From: Megaustenia siamemsis
Taxonomy: Eukaryota; Mollusca; Gastropoda; Stylommatophora; Ariophantidae
Length of the DNA: 64,000 bases
Assembly (NCBI GenBank): GCA_032433765.1
Contig: JAVIAB010000102.1
Span: forward strand, 10,996,811 to 11,060,810
Reading direction: 5' to 3'
Shown here: positions 11,171-22,809 of the stretch, one piece after another
Layout: every line of letters begins with the position of its first letter
How positions within the stretch are numbered: position 1 is the stretch's first letter
The notes under the pieces: generated by a model
The model's database searches: none
What the model saw: only the letters and a program-made list of their open reading frames with translations
What the model was told of the DNA's origin: nothing
Position numbers and translations under genes: made by a program

Positions 11171-11660
11171 TAATCGTCTTTTCATTTGTTTTTACATGTG
11201 TCCAATCATCGATGTTGACTTAACGACTGTCAAGATTACAGGATAGGAAGGTAAGATTTTGCAGTCAATCTAACAAATAGCATTCCCGAACTCATTAATT
11301 AAATTTAACGTAAACATTAGTCGTCACATCCACTTTTGTTTGAGAACAGAATTAGGAATATATTTCCCTGGAGATGTTAGGACTAATGTTTCGCTAAGAA
11401 AACTCTCGTCTCCGAACAGTGGCTTTAGTGTTTGACATTTGTTCAAATAGGGACACTTCCAATAATGTGAAAACCCTTGGGAAACAAAGTAAATATTCGG
11501 GAAGTTCCGGTGAACGAATTTACCCTTAGGGTTTCCCCGAGACAGTACGAAGCAGGGGCGGAATAATGTTGTGACTTGTTAGAGGAGGTATTTATCTGCG
11601 GCTTGCAGGAACAACCGAAGTAAAATAATTGGGATAATAGGCTTTTTTTTTTTTTAAACA
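11171..11660. other. No recognisable feature
   Basis: No long frame and no match to local repeat families. Confidence 0.4.
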
Positions 11661-11669
11661 GAAAGTTGT

Positions 11670-12115
11670 GATAATTGTTTATGGTTAGTCGAAGGATCCG
11701 GTATCACTGCAAACGAATTAAAATCCATAATTGCTCAACCCCCTGTACAAGTGGAACCATCCGAATGAAAACGCACCTCACTGAAAGATTCAAAATAAAG
11801 AAAGGCACTGTAATCCCCATCATAGCAGCTACAGGACACGCCAAAAGACATAAGACCAAGCGGCCCTGAAAGTAAACGCAGCTGACCTGCCCTTCGTCAT
11901 ACGATATCATCATTCATCGTAAGCAATCGGAATATCGAAAAACGATCCGGATGAAAAACACAGCTCACGGTGTGCACAGAGCACTAAACTCAGTAGCTCC
12001 AGCAGCAAGCCGGACTTACGATATGAGGAAACTGCAACAAGGAACACTTTTCAGACTGAGCCTCAATGGTTCCTACCGCCTGTTGTTCATATTGACCGCA
12101 AGTGAATTATGATAA
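11670..12115 (+). mobile_element. Family X dispersed repeat, copy 2
   Basis: Plus-strand copy with GGATCCGGTATCACTGCAAA, CACGCCAAAAGACATAAGAC and CACGGTGTGCACAGAGCAC. Here the junction region reads TTTATGGTTAGTCGAAGG with no expanded hexamer, so it preserves the unexpanded state. Confidence 0.65.
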
Positions 12116-12124
12116 TCGTGTCTT

Positions 12125-12195
12125 TAAAAAGGCCAAACACATCCAACTTAAGCAGGACATTCTTAATGTATCAGTTTTGCTCTCCCACCTTCGAT
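12125..12195 (+). mobile_element. Family Z left part, broken by an array
   Basis: GCCAAACACATCCAACTTAAG and CCACCTTCGATCTTTAC align with CCCAACACATCCGACTTCAG and CCTCTTCGATCCCTACT of the uninterrupted copy at 63195-63485. Confidence 0.6.
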
Positions 12196-13258
12196 CTTTA
12201 CATACTTCTCCAGACTGTTGACTATGCTTCAAAGCCACTTCTCCAGACTGTGATGTATGCCTCAAAGCCACTTCTCCGGACTGTTCACTATGATTCAAAG
12301 CCACTTCTCCAGACTGTGATGTATGCCTCAAAGCCACTTCTCCAGACTGTTGACTATGCTTCAAAGCCACTTCTCCAGACTGTTGAATATGCTTCAAAGC
12401 CACTTCTCCAGACTGTTATGTATTCTTCAAAGCCACTTCTCCAGACTGTTATGTATGCTTCAAAGCCACTTCTCCAGACTGTTATGTATTCTTCAAAGCC
12501 ACTTCTTCAGACTGTTCACTATGCTTCATAGCCACTCCTCCAGACTGTTATGTATTCTTCAAAGCCACTTCTTCAGACTGTTCACTATGCTTCAAAGCCA
12601 CTTCTCCAGACTGTTCACTATGCTTCAAAACCACTTCTTCAGACTGTTCACTATGCTTCAAAGCCACTTCTCCAGACTGTTCACTATGCTTCAAAACCAC
12701 TTCTCCAGACTGTTCACTATGCTTCAAAGCCACTTCTCCAGACTGTTATGTATTCTTCAAAGCCACTTCTCCAGACTGTTCACTATGCTTCAAAGTCACT
12801 TCTCCAGACTGTTGACTATGCGTCAAAGCCACTTCTCCAGACTGTTGACTATGCTTCAATGCCACTTCTCCAGACTGTGATGTATGCCTCAAAGCCACTT
12901 CTCCAGACTGTTATGTATGCTTCACAGCCACTTCTCCAGACTGTTATGTATGCTTCAAAGCCACTTCTCAAGACTGTTATGTATTCTTCAAAGCCACTTC
13001 TCCAGACTGTTGACTATGCTTCAAAGCCACTTCTCCAGACTGTTCACTATGCTTCAAAGCCACTTCTCCAGACTGTTATGTATGCCTCAAAGCCACTTCT
13101 CCAGACTGTTATGTATGCTTCAAAGCCACTTCTCCAGACTGTTATGTATTCTTCAAAGCCACTTCTCCAGACTGTTCACTATACTTCAAAGCCACTTCTC
13201 CAGACTGTTCACTATGCTTCAAAGCCACTTCTCCAGACTGTTCATTATGCTTCAAAGT
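12196..13258. repeat. 33 bp minisatellite array inside family Z
   Basis: About 32 units around CCACTTCTCCAGACTGTTGA with ACTATGCTTCAAAG or ATGTATTCTTCAAAG. The period is a multiple of three, so several frames stay open (for example KPLLQTVMYAS); these are not taken as genes. Right-hand family Z sequence resumes at about 13262. Confidence 0.95.
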
Positions 13259-13261
13259 CTC

Positions 13262-13345
13262 TTTGAGGAAGTGGAGGAGGATCTTTATTACTTATGGTTC
13301 ACCAATCCTGACTCAAGTGTTCCGATGTGAGTCACTGACGCATTT
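13262..13345 (+). mobile_element. Family Z right part
   Basis: GAAGTGGAGGAGGATCTTTA and TGGTTCACCAATCCTGACTC parallel the GAGGTGGAGCAAGGTCTGG and GGTTCACCAATCCTACCAC of 53944-54240. Confidence 0.5.
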
Positions 13346-13566
13346 CAGCCAATGTGCTGTCCTGCGTCTTGGACTCGTAAATGCTCGATTAATTATGTCT
13401 CATATACGCGTATAGCTCTGAGGATAACACCAAAGACTCACTTCATCGCCACGAGTTAAAGCTGCCAGCGACACCTAGTGGACTGTTTGCGTCCGGATCA
13501 ATGAATCACAAATGATAAAAACCCTATTCCATCTCCTCGTTACCGGCCTGGACGTAGAATAACTAC
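13346..13566. other. No recognisable feature
   Basis: Mixed sequence before the SINE; nothing assigned. Confidence 0.4.
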
Positions 13567-13822
13567 CGTTAAAAAAAAAAAAAGTAAAGTCACGCCAAGT
13601 GGCGTATAGGGAATATGGTGTTAGTGACCATAAATTTTACAGACCCTCGGCACATGATTTTTGGGGTAATGTGGTCGGTATCACGCCCGTGCCGCTTTAC
13701 TTTCCCAGAAAAAAAATCCGGTACCCATTAAAGGCTGGGTGAACCGGAGGCCGTCGGTTGAGATCCAACCCTACCTCTTGTCCTTTGTAGTCCAGTTCAC
13801 TAATCATTGAGCAATCACGGAA
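13567..13822 (-). mobile_element. S-A SINE
   Basis: Minus-strand copy starting with an A-rich tail and AAAGTCACGCCAAGTGGCG. Its head is diverged, ending CACTAATCATTGAGCAATCACGG without the terminal GGCTCC. Confidence 0.85.
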
Positions 13823-14479
13823 ACAAAATTGAAACATTAACACAATTGAAACAATATAAAAGTGGAACGACGTTTCAACCAAAACGGCCTTCACATGGGG
13901 CAACAAACAACAACACAAAAAAATATATAGGGATATACATATCAATCAATCTAACTCCATAACATTTCTTTAATAACTTTTATTGCCAAAAGAATTGCAG
14001 AATGTGGAAAGGGGGGGGGGGGGGGGTCAAATCAGAAATCGTCCACTGAAAACTTATACTCAATGTCCGCCTCTGTTTCTAATAACACAGATAGTCCAGT
14101 GAAAGGTCACAGAGAGGTCAAGGAAATTTGTAATGGAGTAGGAAGTAGCCACAGGAAGGAAAGAGCAAAACCAATTTGTTCTTCTGCGTCTCATTTCACC
14201 TCCAGCATATGAAACCTCGATCCGTCCTCGGGAGTTGAGTGGTTTGTAACACGAAAAATGTGAGACACCGCCCACTTACAAGTCACGAGAGGTCAGAGGG
14301 AATCCAGTCTCGCTGGTCATCTCTGTGGCCTTGTCCGTTCAGATTAGAAGTCAATTTAATGACAGCGAGCGGTGGTGCCCTCGGGGATGATGCTAGTGTC
14401 TTCATGCCGTTGTTATGTTGTTATAGTCAATGAGAACACACCAGACCACAAAATTGTTGAAATTATGTAGAAGACAAAT
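13823..14479. other. No recognisable gene; poly-G tract
   Basis: Contains a run of G near 14010-14027 and otherwise unassigned sequence with short, unconvincing frames. Confidence 0.4.
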
Positions 14480-15180
14480 AATACATCATTGAGTGCCGTC
14501 TCCGCATCGAAGGTTGGCTACCATGGAGCGCCATTCCACTCTGTCTCTTGCTTTGATGGTGCAGGCTGTCATAGGTTGCCTTGTCCATCTTTTGATGTTA
14601 CTCATCCATGTTAGTCTTGGTCTACCTCTGCCTCTTTTACCTTGTATTTTCCCTTCCAATATTACTTTATTAGGCTGTTGTGTCTTTTAACATGCCCCAA
14701 AAATTGCATTTGTCTTGCTCTATTTGTGTTTATTAGTTCTCTTTTCATTTTTAATTGTTTTAAAACTTCATCGTTTGTTTTCTTTTCTTTCCATCTAATA
14801 CTACCTATTCTTCCATAAATCCACATTTCAAAGGCTTCAATTTTCTGTTCTGTTTTCTGGTCTAATGTCCATGTTTCTGCACCATACAAGAATATTGAGA
14901 AGATGTAACATTTTGCTATTCTTAGTTTTAGCCATGTTGTTATTTGTTTTGATGTTAGTATATTTTTTATGGCATTAAAATTACTTTTTGCCATACCAAT
15001 TCTTTTGTTTATTTCAGTTGTACATTTTCCATCACTGGTTATAGTATGTCCCAGGTAGTTGTAGTTCTGAACTGTCTCCAGATATATTCCTTCAACTTTG
15101 ATATTTAATTGTAGGTCTTGAGAATTTTTTTTGTTTATGATCATAGTTTTATTCTTTTTGATATTCATACAAAAATAATA
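14480..15180 (-). mobile_element. L-E LINE 3' fragment with the longest L-E reading frame
   Basis: A minus-strand frame of 168 residues spans 14662-15168. It contains YNYLGHTITSDGKCTTEIN, FLYGAETWTLDQKTEQKIEA and QMQFLGHVKRHNS, the region after the catalytic YADD of RTE-like reverse transcriptases. The catalytic core is absent (5' truncation). The 3' end at 14485 abuts the ATG-type tail. Confidence 0.85.
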
Positions 15181-15184
15181 AATA

Positions 15185-15920
15185 TTTCTAATCTATTCAT
15201 AGTTGCAACAAGAAAGGTCTCAGTCTGAATAGAAAGAAAATAGAAGTAATGGTCATATCGAAGAAACAATCGTCACCAGCATGCAGCATAAAAATAGACC
15301 GGACAAATCTGAAACAAGTGCAACGTTTCAACTACTACGTCACAATAATAACATCAGATGGACGATGCACCACATAAATAAAAAGCAGAATAAAAAGCTC
15401 AGGCCAAAATAACATTTCAGAAAAGGAAAAATATCTTATGGAACAAATCTATGTCAATAGAAATGAGAAAGAGAATTCATCGGTGCTATATAGAACCAAT
15501 TCTGACCTATGGAAATGAATCATGGACAGTAGGCAAACACATTTTTTTAAAAATGGATTAGAGACCACAGAGATGGGATTTCTCAGAAGAATGTTGAAAG
15601 TTCCATGAACAGCTAAAAAGACCAATGAGGAAATTCTCAAAGAGGCCAACACAAAAAGGGAGCTCCTAAAAACACCAGAAAGAAACTGTCAACATTTTTC
15701 AGGCACACCATGAAAAGAGGAAAGTTGGAATACTTGGTTACAACTGGCAAAATAAAAGAAAAGAGAGATCACGGACGACAAAGAGAAAATACTAGATAGC
15801 TTGGTGTCATGGCATGGGAAACAGTCAACAACAGAACTGATACGATGCACTGTAGATAGAAGATTGTGGAAGGACATGATCGCCTACACCAACCGGTATG
15901 GCACATGATGATGATGATAA
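15185..15920 (+). mobile_element. L-A LINE 3' fragment
   Basis: A plus-strand copy of the sequence at 47775-48595 with many stops (recognisable KKQSSPACSIKI, TSDGRCTT, LRRMLKVP). It ends at CCAACCGGTATGGCACATGATGATGATG. It follows the opposite-facing L-E 5' break directly. Confidence 0.8.
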
Positions 15921-15924
15921 TTCA

Positions 15925-16228
15925 TAATAGAAATGTGGTTTTAGAGAAGAATGTTGAGAATACCATGGACAACTAAGAAGAGTAACTAAAACGTCCAGGA
16001 AGAGGCCAAAACAAAAAGACAGCAAATTTCCAATATTACGAAGAAACAATCATCATTTGTTGGCCATGTAATGAGAAAAGAATAGTAGAAATATATTGTA
16101 ACAAATGGGAAACTTGAGGGACGAAGAGATAGAGGGAAGCAAAGAGAAAAAATACCAGACAGCTTAAGAGAATGGCTTGGCAGAATGTCAACAACTTTCG
16201 ATCCCGACAGTTACTTATCATTTATAGG
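15925..16228 (+). mobile_element. L-B LINE fragment with an inverted 3' segment
   Basis: Plus-strand L-B sequence (MLRIPWTTKKSN-like, then FVGHVMRKE-like) runs to GTCAACAAC at about 16193. The next 30 bp are the reverse complement of the expected L-B continuation (CTTTCGATCCCGACAGTTAC). Confidence 0.75.
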
Positions 16229-16243
16229 TAAATATCGAGATTG

Positions 16244-16365
16244 AAAGGGAGTCGCCATAACTCAGTGGTTAGTGAACTGGACTACAAAGGATAAGAGGTA
16301 GGGTTCGATCCCAACCGACGGATTCCGATTCACCTACCTTTAATGGGTACCGGATTTGTTTCTCT
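16244..16365 (+). mobile_element. S-A SINE, head only
   Basis: Head and proximal body (ACTCAGTGGTTAGTGAACTG, GGTTCGATCCCAACCGACGG, TTTAATGGGTACCGG). It then switches at about 16366 to a 60 bp antisense L-A scrap (CATCTCATGATGTGCCTGAA). Confidence 0.75.
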
Positions 16366-16429
16366 CTCATCTCATGATGTGCCTGAACAATGTTGATTGT
16401 TTCTTTCTTACACCAGCGCGTGTTATCAT

Positions 16430-17300
16430 AAATGAATATTTTTGTGAATGGAAACTTCCGTGGCAACTGATCAATGACTAATTTCAGGGCGGGGGTGGGG
16501 GAGGGGTGGGAGGGGTATGTTTACAATACTTGGAAATCGTGGCTTGGCGCTGTGTCAGGAGTAACAAGTTGGATCCTGCTTCGGGTTGTGATTTGTATTT
16601 TCTGTTGTAGATGTTTTTTTTTCTTTTTTTTTGTGTGTGTAGATTTTTCCGAGTGTTGTAAACATACATTGTTTTTTTTTTTTTTTTTTTTAGTTTAGTC
16701 CGATAAATTATTTCATTTCGGAAGAATAGTGTCCCCTTGAGTAAACACTGTACTTTTTTCGATGGTTCTCAACCTGCCATTAGAAGACCCAAAACTCTAG
16801 AGAAAAGAGAATCAACACGAGGGTCAAGTCCTATGTTTCCAACACAGCTTGTCCACAGTCGTGGTGCCAATCTCCGTCATATTTTTACAGCAATATTGTT
16901 CGTCATCATTATTTTGTTATGCCATCTCAGCATTTAAGATTGACTCTATTGCGAGAGGGTGGGGGAGGGGGTGGAAGTGGGGGGATAGTTGCCGAATCAC
17001 ATTGGCACAAAAGATTAGCAACTTGAAGATAGTGACTCTCTGTTAGTGTTTATATCTTATCACCGATATTTTCTCTAAGTATGCATGTCTTAATGATCAC
17101 AAATTAATTATCACTCATTTCAAATTAGGGCATATTTCATCCGTGACACACACTGGAACATACACAGTTACATCAACGACATGTCCACGCTTAATTCTTA
17201 AAAAAAAAAAAACATAACAGCACCTGAATTGAGAAGCGATCTCGTTTGTGACTGTCAACAGTATTTGAGAACCACTGTAGATTTGATGTGACGGCATCTA
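16430..17300. other. Mostly unassigned; possible short non-autonomous DNA element
   Basis: Contains T-rich tracts, and TGGTTCTCAA at 16763-16772 opposed by TTGAGAACCA at 17265-17274, a 10 bp inverted pair 502 bp apart resembling some hAT ends. No transposase frame. Confidence 0.25.
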
Positions 17301-17304
17301 AAAA

Positions 17305-17455
17305 GAGATCAGTGCTGCGGTAAAGCTGGTAGCAAGGAGGCAGTGGTGGGGTGTAACATACACTCCTGCAAGGTACGGTGACAGCTTTACAAAAAAAGGA
17401 ACACAACAAAATACTAACGTTTCGGTCTACATGCGGCCTTCTTCCGAGAATGAGG
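17305..17455 (+). mobile_element. Family Y dispersed repeat, copy 1
   Basis: GTGCTGCGGTAAAGCTGGTA, CATACACTCCTGCAAGGTAC and AACGTTTCGGTCTACATGC recur at 61165-61320, and reversed at 62566-62650. Function unknown. Confidence 0.55.
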
Positions 17456-17482
17456 ATAACGATAAGAAACGATGAGGCACAT

Positions 17483-20474
17483 CCCTCTCTGGATAGTGAG
17501 ATCTAAGGCTAGCCCTCTCTGGATAGTGAGATCTAACGTCTAGCCCTCTCTGGGTAGTGAGATCTAACGTCTAGCCCTCTCTAGGTAGTGAGATCAAACG
17601 CCTAGCCCTCTCTGGGTAGTGAGGTCTAACGCCAAACTCTCTCTGGATAGTGGGATCTAACGCCTAACCCTTTCTGGGTAGTGAGATCTAACGCCTAACC
17701 CTCCATGGGTAGCGAGATCTAACGCTTGGCCCTCTCTAGGTAGTGAGATCTAACGCCTAGCCCTCTCTAGGTAGTGAGATCTAACGCTTAGCCCTCTCTA
17801 GGTAGTGAGATCTAACGCCTAGCCCTCTCTGGATAGTGAGATCTAACGTCTAGCCCTCTCTGGATAGTGAGATCTAACGCCTAACCCTCTCTGGATAGTG
17901 AGATCTAACGCCTAGCCCTCTCTGGATAGTGAGATCTAACGCCTAGTCCTCTCTGGATAGTGAGATCTAACGCCTAACCCTCTCTGGATAGTGAGATCTA
18001 ACGCCTAGCCCTCTCTGGATAGTGAGATCTAACGACTAGCCCTCTCTGGATAGTGAGATCTAACGTCTAGCCCTCTCTAGGTAGTGAGATCTAACGCCTA
18101 GACCTCTCTGGGTAGTGAGATCTAACGCCTAGCCCTCTATGGGTAGTGATATCTAACGTCTAGCCCTCTCTGGGTAGTGAGATCTAACGCCTAGCCCTCT
18201 ATGGGTAGTGATATCTAACGCCTAGACCTCTTTGGGTAGTGAGATCTAACGCCTAGACCTCTCTGGGTAGTGAGATCTAACGACTAGACCTCTCTGGGTA
18301 GTGAGATCTAACGCCTAGACTTCTCTGGGTAGTGATATCTAACGCCTAGACCTTTCTGGGTAGTGAGATCTAACGCCTAGCCCTCTCTGGATAGTGAGAT
18401 CTAACGTCTAGCCCTCTCTAGGTAGTTAGGTCTAACGCCTAGACCTCTGTGGGTAGTGATATCTAACGCCTAGACTTCTCTGGGTAGTGATATCTAACGC
18501 CTAGACCTTTCTGGGTAGTGAGATCTATCGCCTAGCCCTCTCTGGATAGTGAGATCTAACGCCTAGACCTCTATGGGTAGTGAGATCTAACGCCTAGACC
18601 TCTCTGGGTAGTGAGATCTAACGCCTAGACCTCTCTGGGTAGTGATATCTAACGCCTAAACCTTTCTGGGTAGTGAGATCTAACGCCTAGACCTCTCTGG
18701 GTAGTGAGATCTAACGTCTAGCCCTCTCTTGGTATAGATATCTAACGTCTAGCCCTCTATGGGTAGTGAGATCTAACGCCTAAACCTCTCTGGGTAGTGA
18801 TATCTAACGCCTAGCCCTTTCTTGGTATCGAGATCTAACGCCTAGCCCACTATGGGTAGTGATATCTAACGCCTAGCCCTTTCTTGGTATCGAGATCTAA
18901 CGCCTAGCCCACTATGGGTAGTGATATCTAACGCCTAGCCCTTTCTTGGTATCGAGATCTAACGCCTAGCCCACTATGGATAGTGATATCTAACGCCTAG
19001 CCCTCTCTGGGTAGTGAGATCTAATGTCTAGCCCTCTCTGGGTAGTGATATCTAGCGCCTAGCCCTCTCTTGGTAGTGAGATCTAACTCCTGGCCCTCTC
19101 TGGGCAATGAGATCTAACGCCCAGCCATCTATGGGCAGTGAGATCTAATGCCTAGCCCTCTATGGGTAGTGAGATCGAACGCCTTGCCCTCTCTGGGTAG
19201 TGAGATCTAACGCCTAGCCCTCTATGGGTAATGAGATCTAACGTCTAGCCCTCTCTTGGTATAGATATCTAACGTCTAGCCCTCTATGGGTAGTGAGATC
19301 TAACGCCTAAACCTCTCTGGGTAGTGATATCTAACGCCTAGCCCTTTCTTGGTATCGAGATCTAACGCCTAGCCCACTATGGGTAGTGATATCTAACGCC
19401 TAGCCCTTTCTTGGTATCGAGATCTAACGCCTAGCCCACTATGGGTAGTGATATCTAACGCCTAGCCCTTTCTTGGTATCGAGATCTAACGCCTAGCCCA
19501 CTATGGATAGTGATATCTAACGCCTAGCCCTCTCTGGATAGTGAGATCTAATGTCTAGCCCTCTCTGGGTAGTGATATCTAACGCCTAGCCCTTTCTTGG
19601 TATCGAGATCTAACGCCTAGCCCACTATGGGTAGTGATATCTAACGCCTAGCCCTCTCTGGGTAGTGAGATCTAATGCCTAGCCCTCTCTGGGTAGTGAT
19701 ATCTAACGCCTAGCCCTCTCTTGGTAGTGAGATCTAACTCCTGGCCCTCTCTGGGCAATGAGATCTAACGCCCAGCCCTCTATGGGCAGTGAGATCTAAC
19801 GCCTAGCCCTCTATGGGTAGTGAGATCGAACGCCTTGCCCTCTCTGGGTAGTGAGATCTAACGCCTAGCCCTCTAGGGTAATGAGATCTAACGCCTAGCC
19901 CTCTATGGGTAGTGAGATCAAACGCCTAGCCCATCTAAGGGTAGTGAGATATAACGCCTGGCTCTCTCTGGGTATTGAAATCTAACGCCCAGCCCTCTAT
20001 GGGTAGTGATATCTAACGCCTAGCCATCTATGGGTATTGAGATCTAACGCCTAGCCCTCTATGGGTAGTGATATCTAACGCCTAGCTCTCTCTGGGTAGT
20101 GATATCTAACGCCTAGCCCTCTATGGGTAGTGATATCTAACGCCTAGCCCTCTATGGGTAGTGATATCTAACGCCTAGCCCTCTCTGGATAGTTAGATCT
20201 AATGCCTAGCCCTCTATGGGTAGTTAGATCTGATGTCTATCCCTCTCTGGGTAGTTAGATCTGATGCCTAGCCCTCTCTGGGTAGTTAGATCTAATGCAT
20301 AGCCCTCTCTGGGTACTTAGATCTGATGCCTAGCCCTCTCTGGGTAGTTAGATCTGATGCCTAGCCTTCTCAGGGTAGTGAGATCAAATGCCTAGTCTTC
20401 TCTGGTTAGAGAGATCTAATGCATAGCCGTCACTGGGTAGTTAGGTCTGATGCCTAGCACTCTCTGGGTTGTTA
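17483..20474. repeat. 31 bp satellite array, about 96 units
   Basis: Unit contains GTGAGATCTAACGCCTAGCC and CTCTCTGGGTA; most units carry AGATCT. A 62 bp dimer type (CTTTCTTGGTATCGAG alternating with CACTATGGGTAGTGAT) occurs in two blocks. A 17-unit segment starting at 18721 recurs from 19248 (offset 527 bp). Confidence 0.95.
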
Positions 20475-20640
20475 GAAGAAGAAGATGGATAGATGCAGTG
20501 ACAGAGACATGTAACAACAAAGGAAAATCACTAATTCAGACAGTTCGAGCAGCTCAAGAACGACAAATGATATAAACCACGACACCTCTTCGGTATCAGT
20601 GAGAAAGAGAAAAGAAGAATGAAAAAGAGGAAGAATGACA
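20475..20640 (+). mobile_element. LINE C-terminal scrap (unassigned family)
   Basis: Translates in part to RRRWIDAVTETCNNKGKSL followed by IQTVRAAQERQM, a pattern typical of the basic LINE C-terminus. It directly follows the 31 bp array. Confidence 0.5.
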
Positions 20641-20935
20641 AAACACTGACATAACATTTTAAAATAAAATTCACAACATAACATTGCATAAATTAGAACA
20701 AGAAACGCACGAAAACCACACAAAATTATAACATACAAAGAAATAAAGTAACATGATATAATTTAACAGTAAAATCCATATGTTATATTTCTGTCAGCAT
20801 AGTAAAATATAATTTAACGAAATATTGTACAGTGAAATATAATTGCAAATTTCTGCAACATTTTAATGCATTATTTCTTCCTTCAATATAGCATTCACTT
20901 TTCTAATTTCATGGTTTCGTATCAGTCGTTCATTC
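20641..20935. other. No recognisable feature (AT-rich)
   Basis: AT-rich sequence with no frame; nothing assigned. Confidence 0.4.
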
Positions 20936-21085
20936 TATAACTTCACTTTTTCCAGCATTAAATATCCAATCTATAACTTCACTCTTTCCAGCATTAAATA
21001 TCCCATCTATAACTTCACTCTTTCCAGCATTAAATATCCCATCTATAACTTCACTCTTTCTAGCATTAAATGTCTATAACTTCAC
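20936..21085. repeat. Short 36-37 bp array
   Basis: About four units of CTTCACTCTTTCCAGCATTA plus AATATCCCATCTATAA. Confidence 0.9.
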
Positions 21086-21174
21086 TCCTTCCAGAATCTT
21101 TCTTTTTCTCTCTCTCTTTCTCTAATTTCGAGGTTTCGGTTCTATTCCCATCTCTGTGGCCTCTAATCGTAAGA

Positions 21175-21950
21175 TCTATGTTTCTAACCAGATCTCCCAC
21201 TGAACGTTGCATTCACCACAACCCATTTGAAAGAATCTCTGTTTCTAACCAGATCTCCCGCTGAACGTTGCATTCACCACAACCCATTTGAAAGAATCTC
21301 TGTTTCTAACCAGATCTCCCGCTGAACGTTGCATTCACCACAACCCATTTGAAAGAATCTCTGTTTCTAACCAGATCTCCCACTGAACGTTGCATTCACC
21401 ACAACCCATTTGAAAGAATCTCTGTTTCTAACCAGATCTCCCACTGAACGTTGCATTCACCACAACCCATTTGAAAGAATCTCTGTTTCTAACCAGATCT
21501 CCCACTGAACGTTGCATTTACCACAACCCATTTGAAAGAATCTCTGTTTCTAACCAGATCTCCCACTGAACGTTGCATTCACCACAACCCATTTGAAAGA
21601 ATCTCTGTTTCTAACCAGATCTCCCGCTGAACGTTGCATTCACCACAACCCATTTGAAAGAATCTCTGTTTCTAACCAGATCTCCCACTGAACGTTGCAT
21701 TCACCACAACCCATTTGAAAGAATCTCTGTTTCTAACCAGATCTCCCACTGAACGTTGCATTCACCACAACCCATTTGAAAGACCACAACCCATTTGAAA
21801 GAATCTCTGTTTCTAACCAGATCTCCCACTGAACGTTGCATTTACCACAACCCATTTGAAAGAATCTCTGTTTCTAACCAGACCTCCCAAAAAAACATTG
21901 TATTCACTACAGCCCGTCTGAAAGAATCTCTCTCTCTAGCCAGATCACTC
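21175..21950 (-). repeat. 61 bp P-repeat array, locus 2
   Basis: About 12-13 highly uniform units with AGATCTCCCACTGAACGTTG and CACAACCCATTTGAAAGAAT. One internal short duplication occurs at 21782-21800. L-F coding sequence adjoins on the 5' (right) side. Confidence 0.95.
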
Positions 21951-22061
21951 ATTTATTCTATTGCCATGTTCACTGTTTCCTTTGTGCCTTTAAACCACCT
22001 TCTTCTTGGTCTGCCCCTGTCTTTTCTTCCTGGAACTATGCCCTCCATTTCTTGTCTTTCC
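21950..22061 (-). mobile_element. L-F LINE coding scrap
   Basis: TGGTCTGCCCCTGTCTTTTC and GGAACTATGCCCTCCATTTC correspond, reversed, to the MEGIVPG / RGRP segment of L-F. Confidence 0.7.
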
Positions 22062-22323
22062 GGGGAGCCACGATAGCTCAGTGGTTAGTGAACTGGACTA
22101 CAAAGGACAAGAGATAAGGTTCGATCCCAACCTTCGGCTTCCGGTTCACCCAGCCTTTAATGGGTACCTGAATTTTTTCTGGGAAAGTAAAGCGGCACAG
22201 GCGTAATACCGAACACATTACCCCAGAAATCATGTGCCGAATGTGTGTAAAATGTAGGGTCACTAACACCATATTCCCTATACGCCACTTGACGTGACGG
22301 GGGTACTTTACTTTTTTTTAAAA
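22062..22323 (+). mobile_element. S-A SINE with 10 bp target-site duplication
   Basis: Complete plus-strand copy from GGGGAGCCACGATAGCTCAG to the T-rich tail. Flanks are exact TTGTCTTTCC at 22052-22061 and 22324-22333. B box GGTTCGATCCC is intact. The insertion is in L-F. Confidence 0.95.
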
Positions 22324-22464
22324 TTGTCTTTCCAGCCGACCGTAACCCTAATCTTTTACATCCTCTTTCAATGGGCTCTAGATATACTCTTTATAAGGAA
22401 AATCAGGAGGAAAAGTAACCGGCCACCTCATCCTCTGAAGCCGAGACTGAGTACAATGTCGTCG

Positions 22465-22806
22465 CTAATTCTTCATTCTTCTTCTACATTTTTAGCTCCC
22501 AGTGGAGCATAGGTCTTCAACAAACACTTTCCAAGTCGTTCTGTCTTTTGCCATTCTTTTAAGATCATTCCATGTCTTCCCCATCATCTTCATCTCTGCT
22601 TCCATCTGTCTTTTCCAAGAATTCCTTGGTCTTCCTCTTTGTCTTTTCCCCTGGGGATTCCAAAAAAGGGCCTGTTGTGTAATACTCTCATTTGGCTTCC
22701 GCAGTGTGTGTCCTATCCAGCGCCATCGTCTTCGCTGTATCTTTTTATCCACTGGTGTTTGACTGGTACCTTTCCATAATTCTTCATTACTCAGCTGAAA
22801 ATGCAA
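22465..22806 (-). mobile_element. L-D LINE 3' fragment
   Basis: A minus-strand frame of 104 residues includes RRRWRWIGHTLRKPNESITQ, GKRQRGRPRNSW and TTWKVFVEDLCSTGS. It ends GGGAGCTAAAAATGTAGAAG, the unexpanded form of the L-D terminus. Confidence 0.85.
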
Positions 22807-22809
22807 CAG

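Noticed and set aside
12107..13330. Proteins of 98-238 residues with KPLLQTVMYAS or HSEQSGEV repeats
   Set aside because: 33 bp array open in several frames on both strands; it lies inside a dispersed repeat.
22062..22140. Functional tRNA genes at the SINE heads
   Set aside because: Box words are tRNA-like but each head continues into a SINE body shared by many copies, and no full cloverleaf was established.
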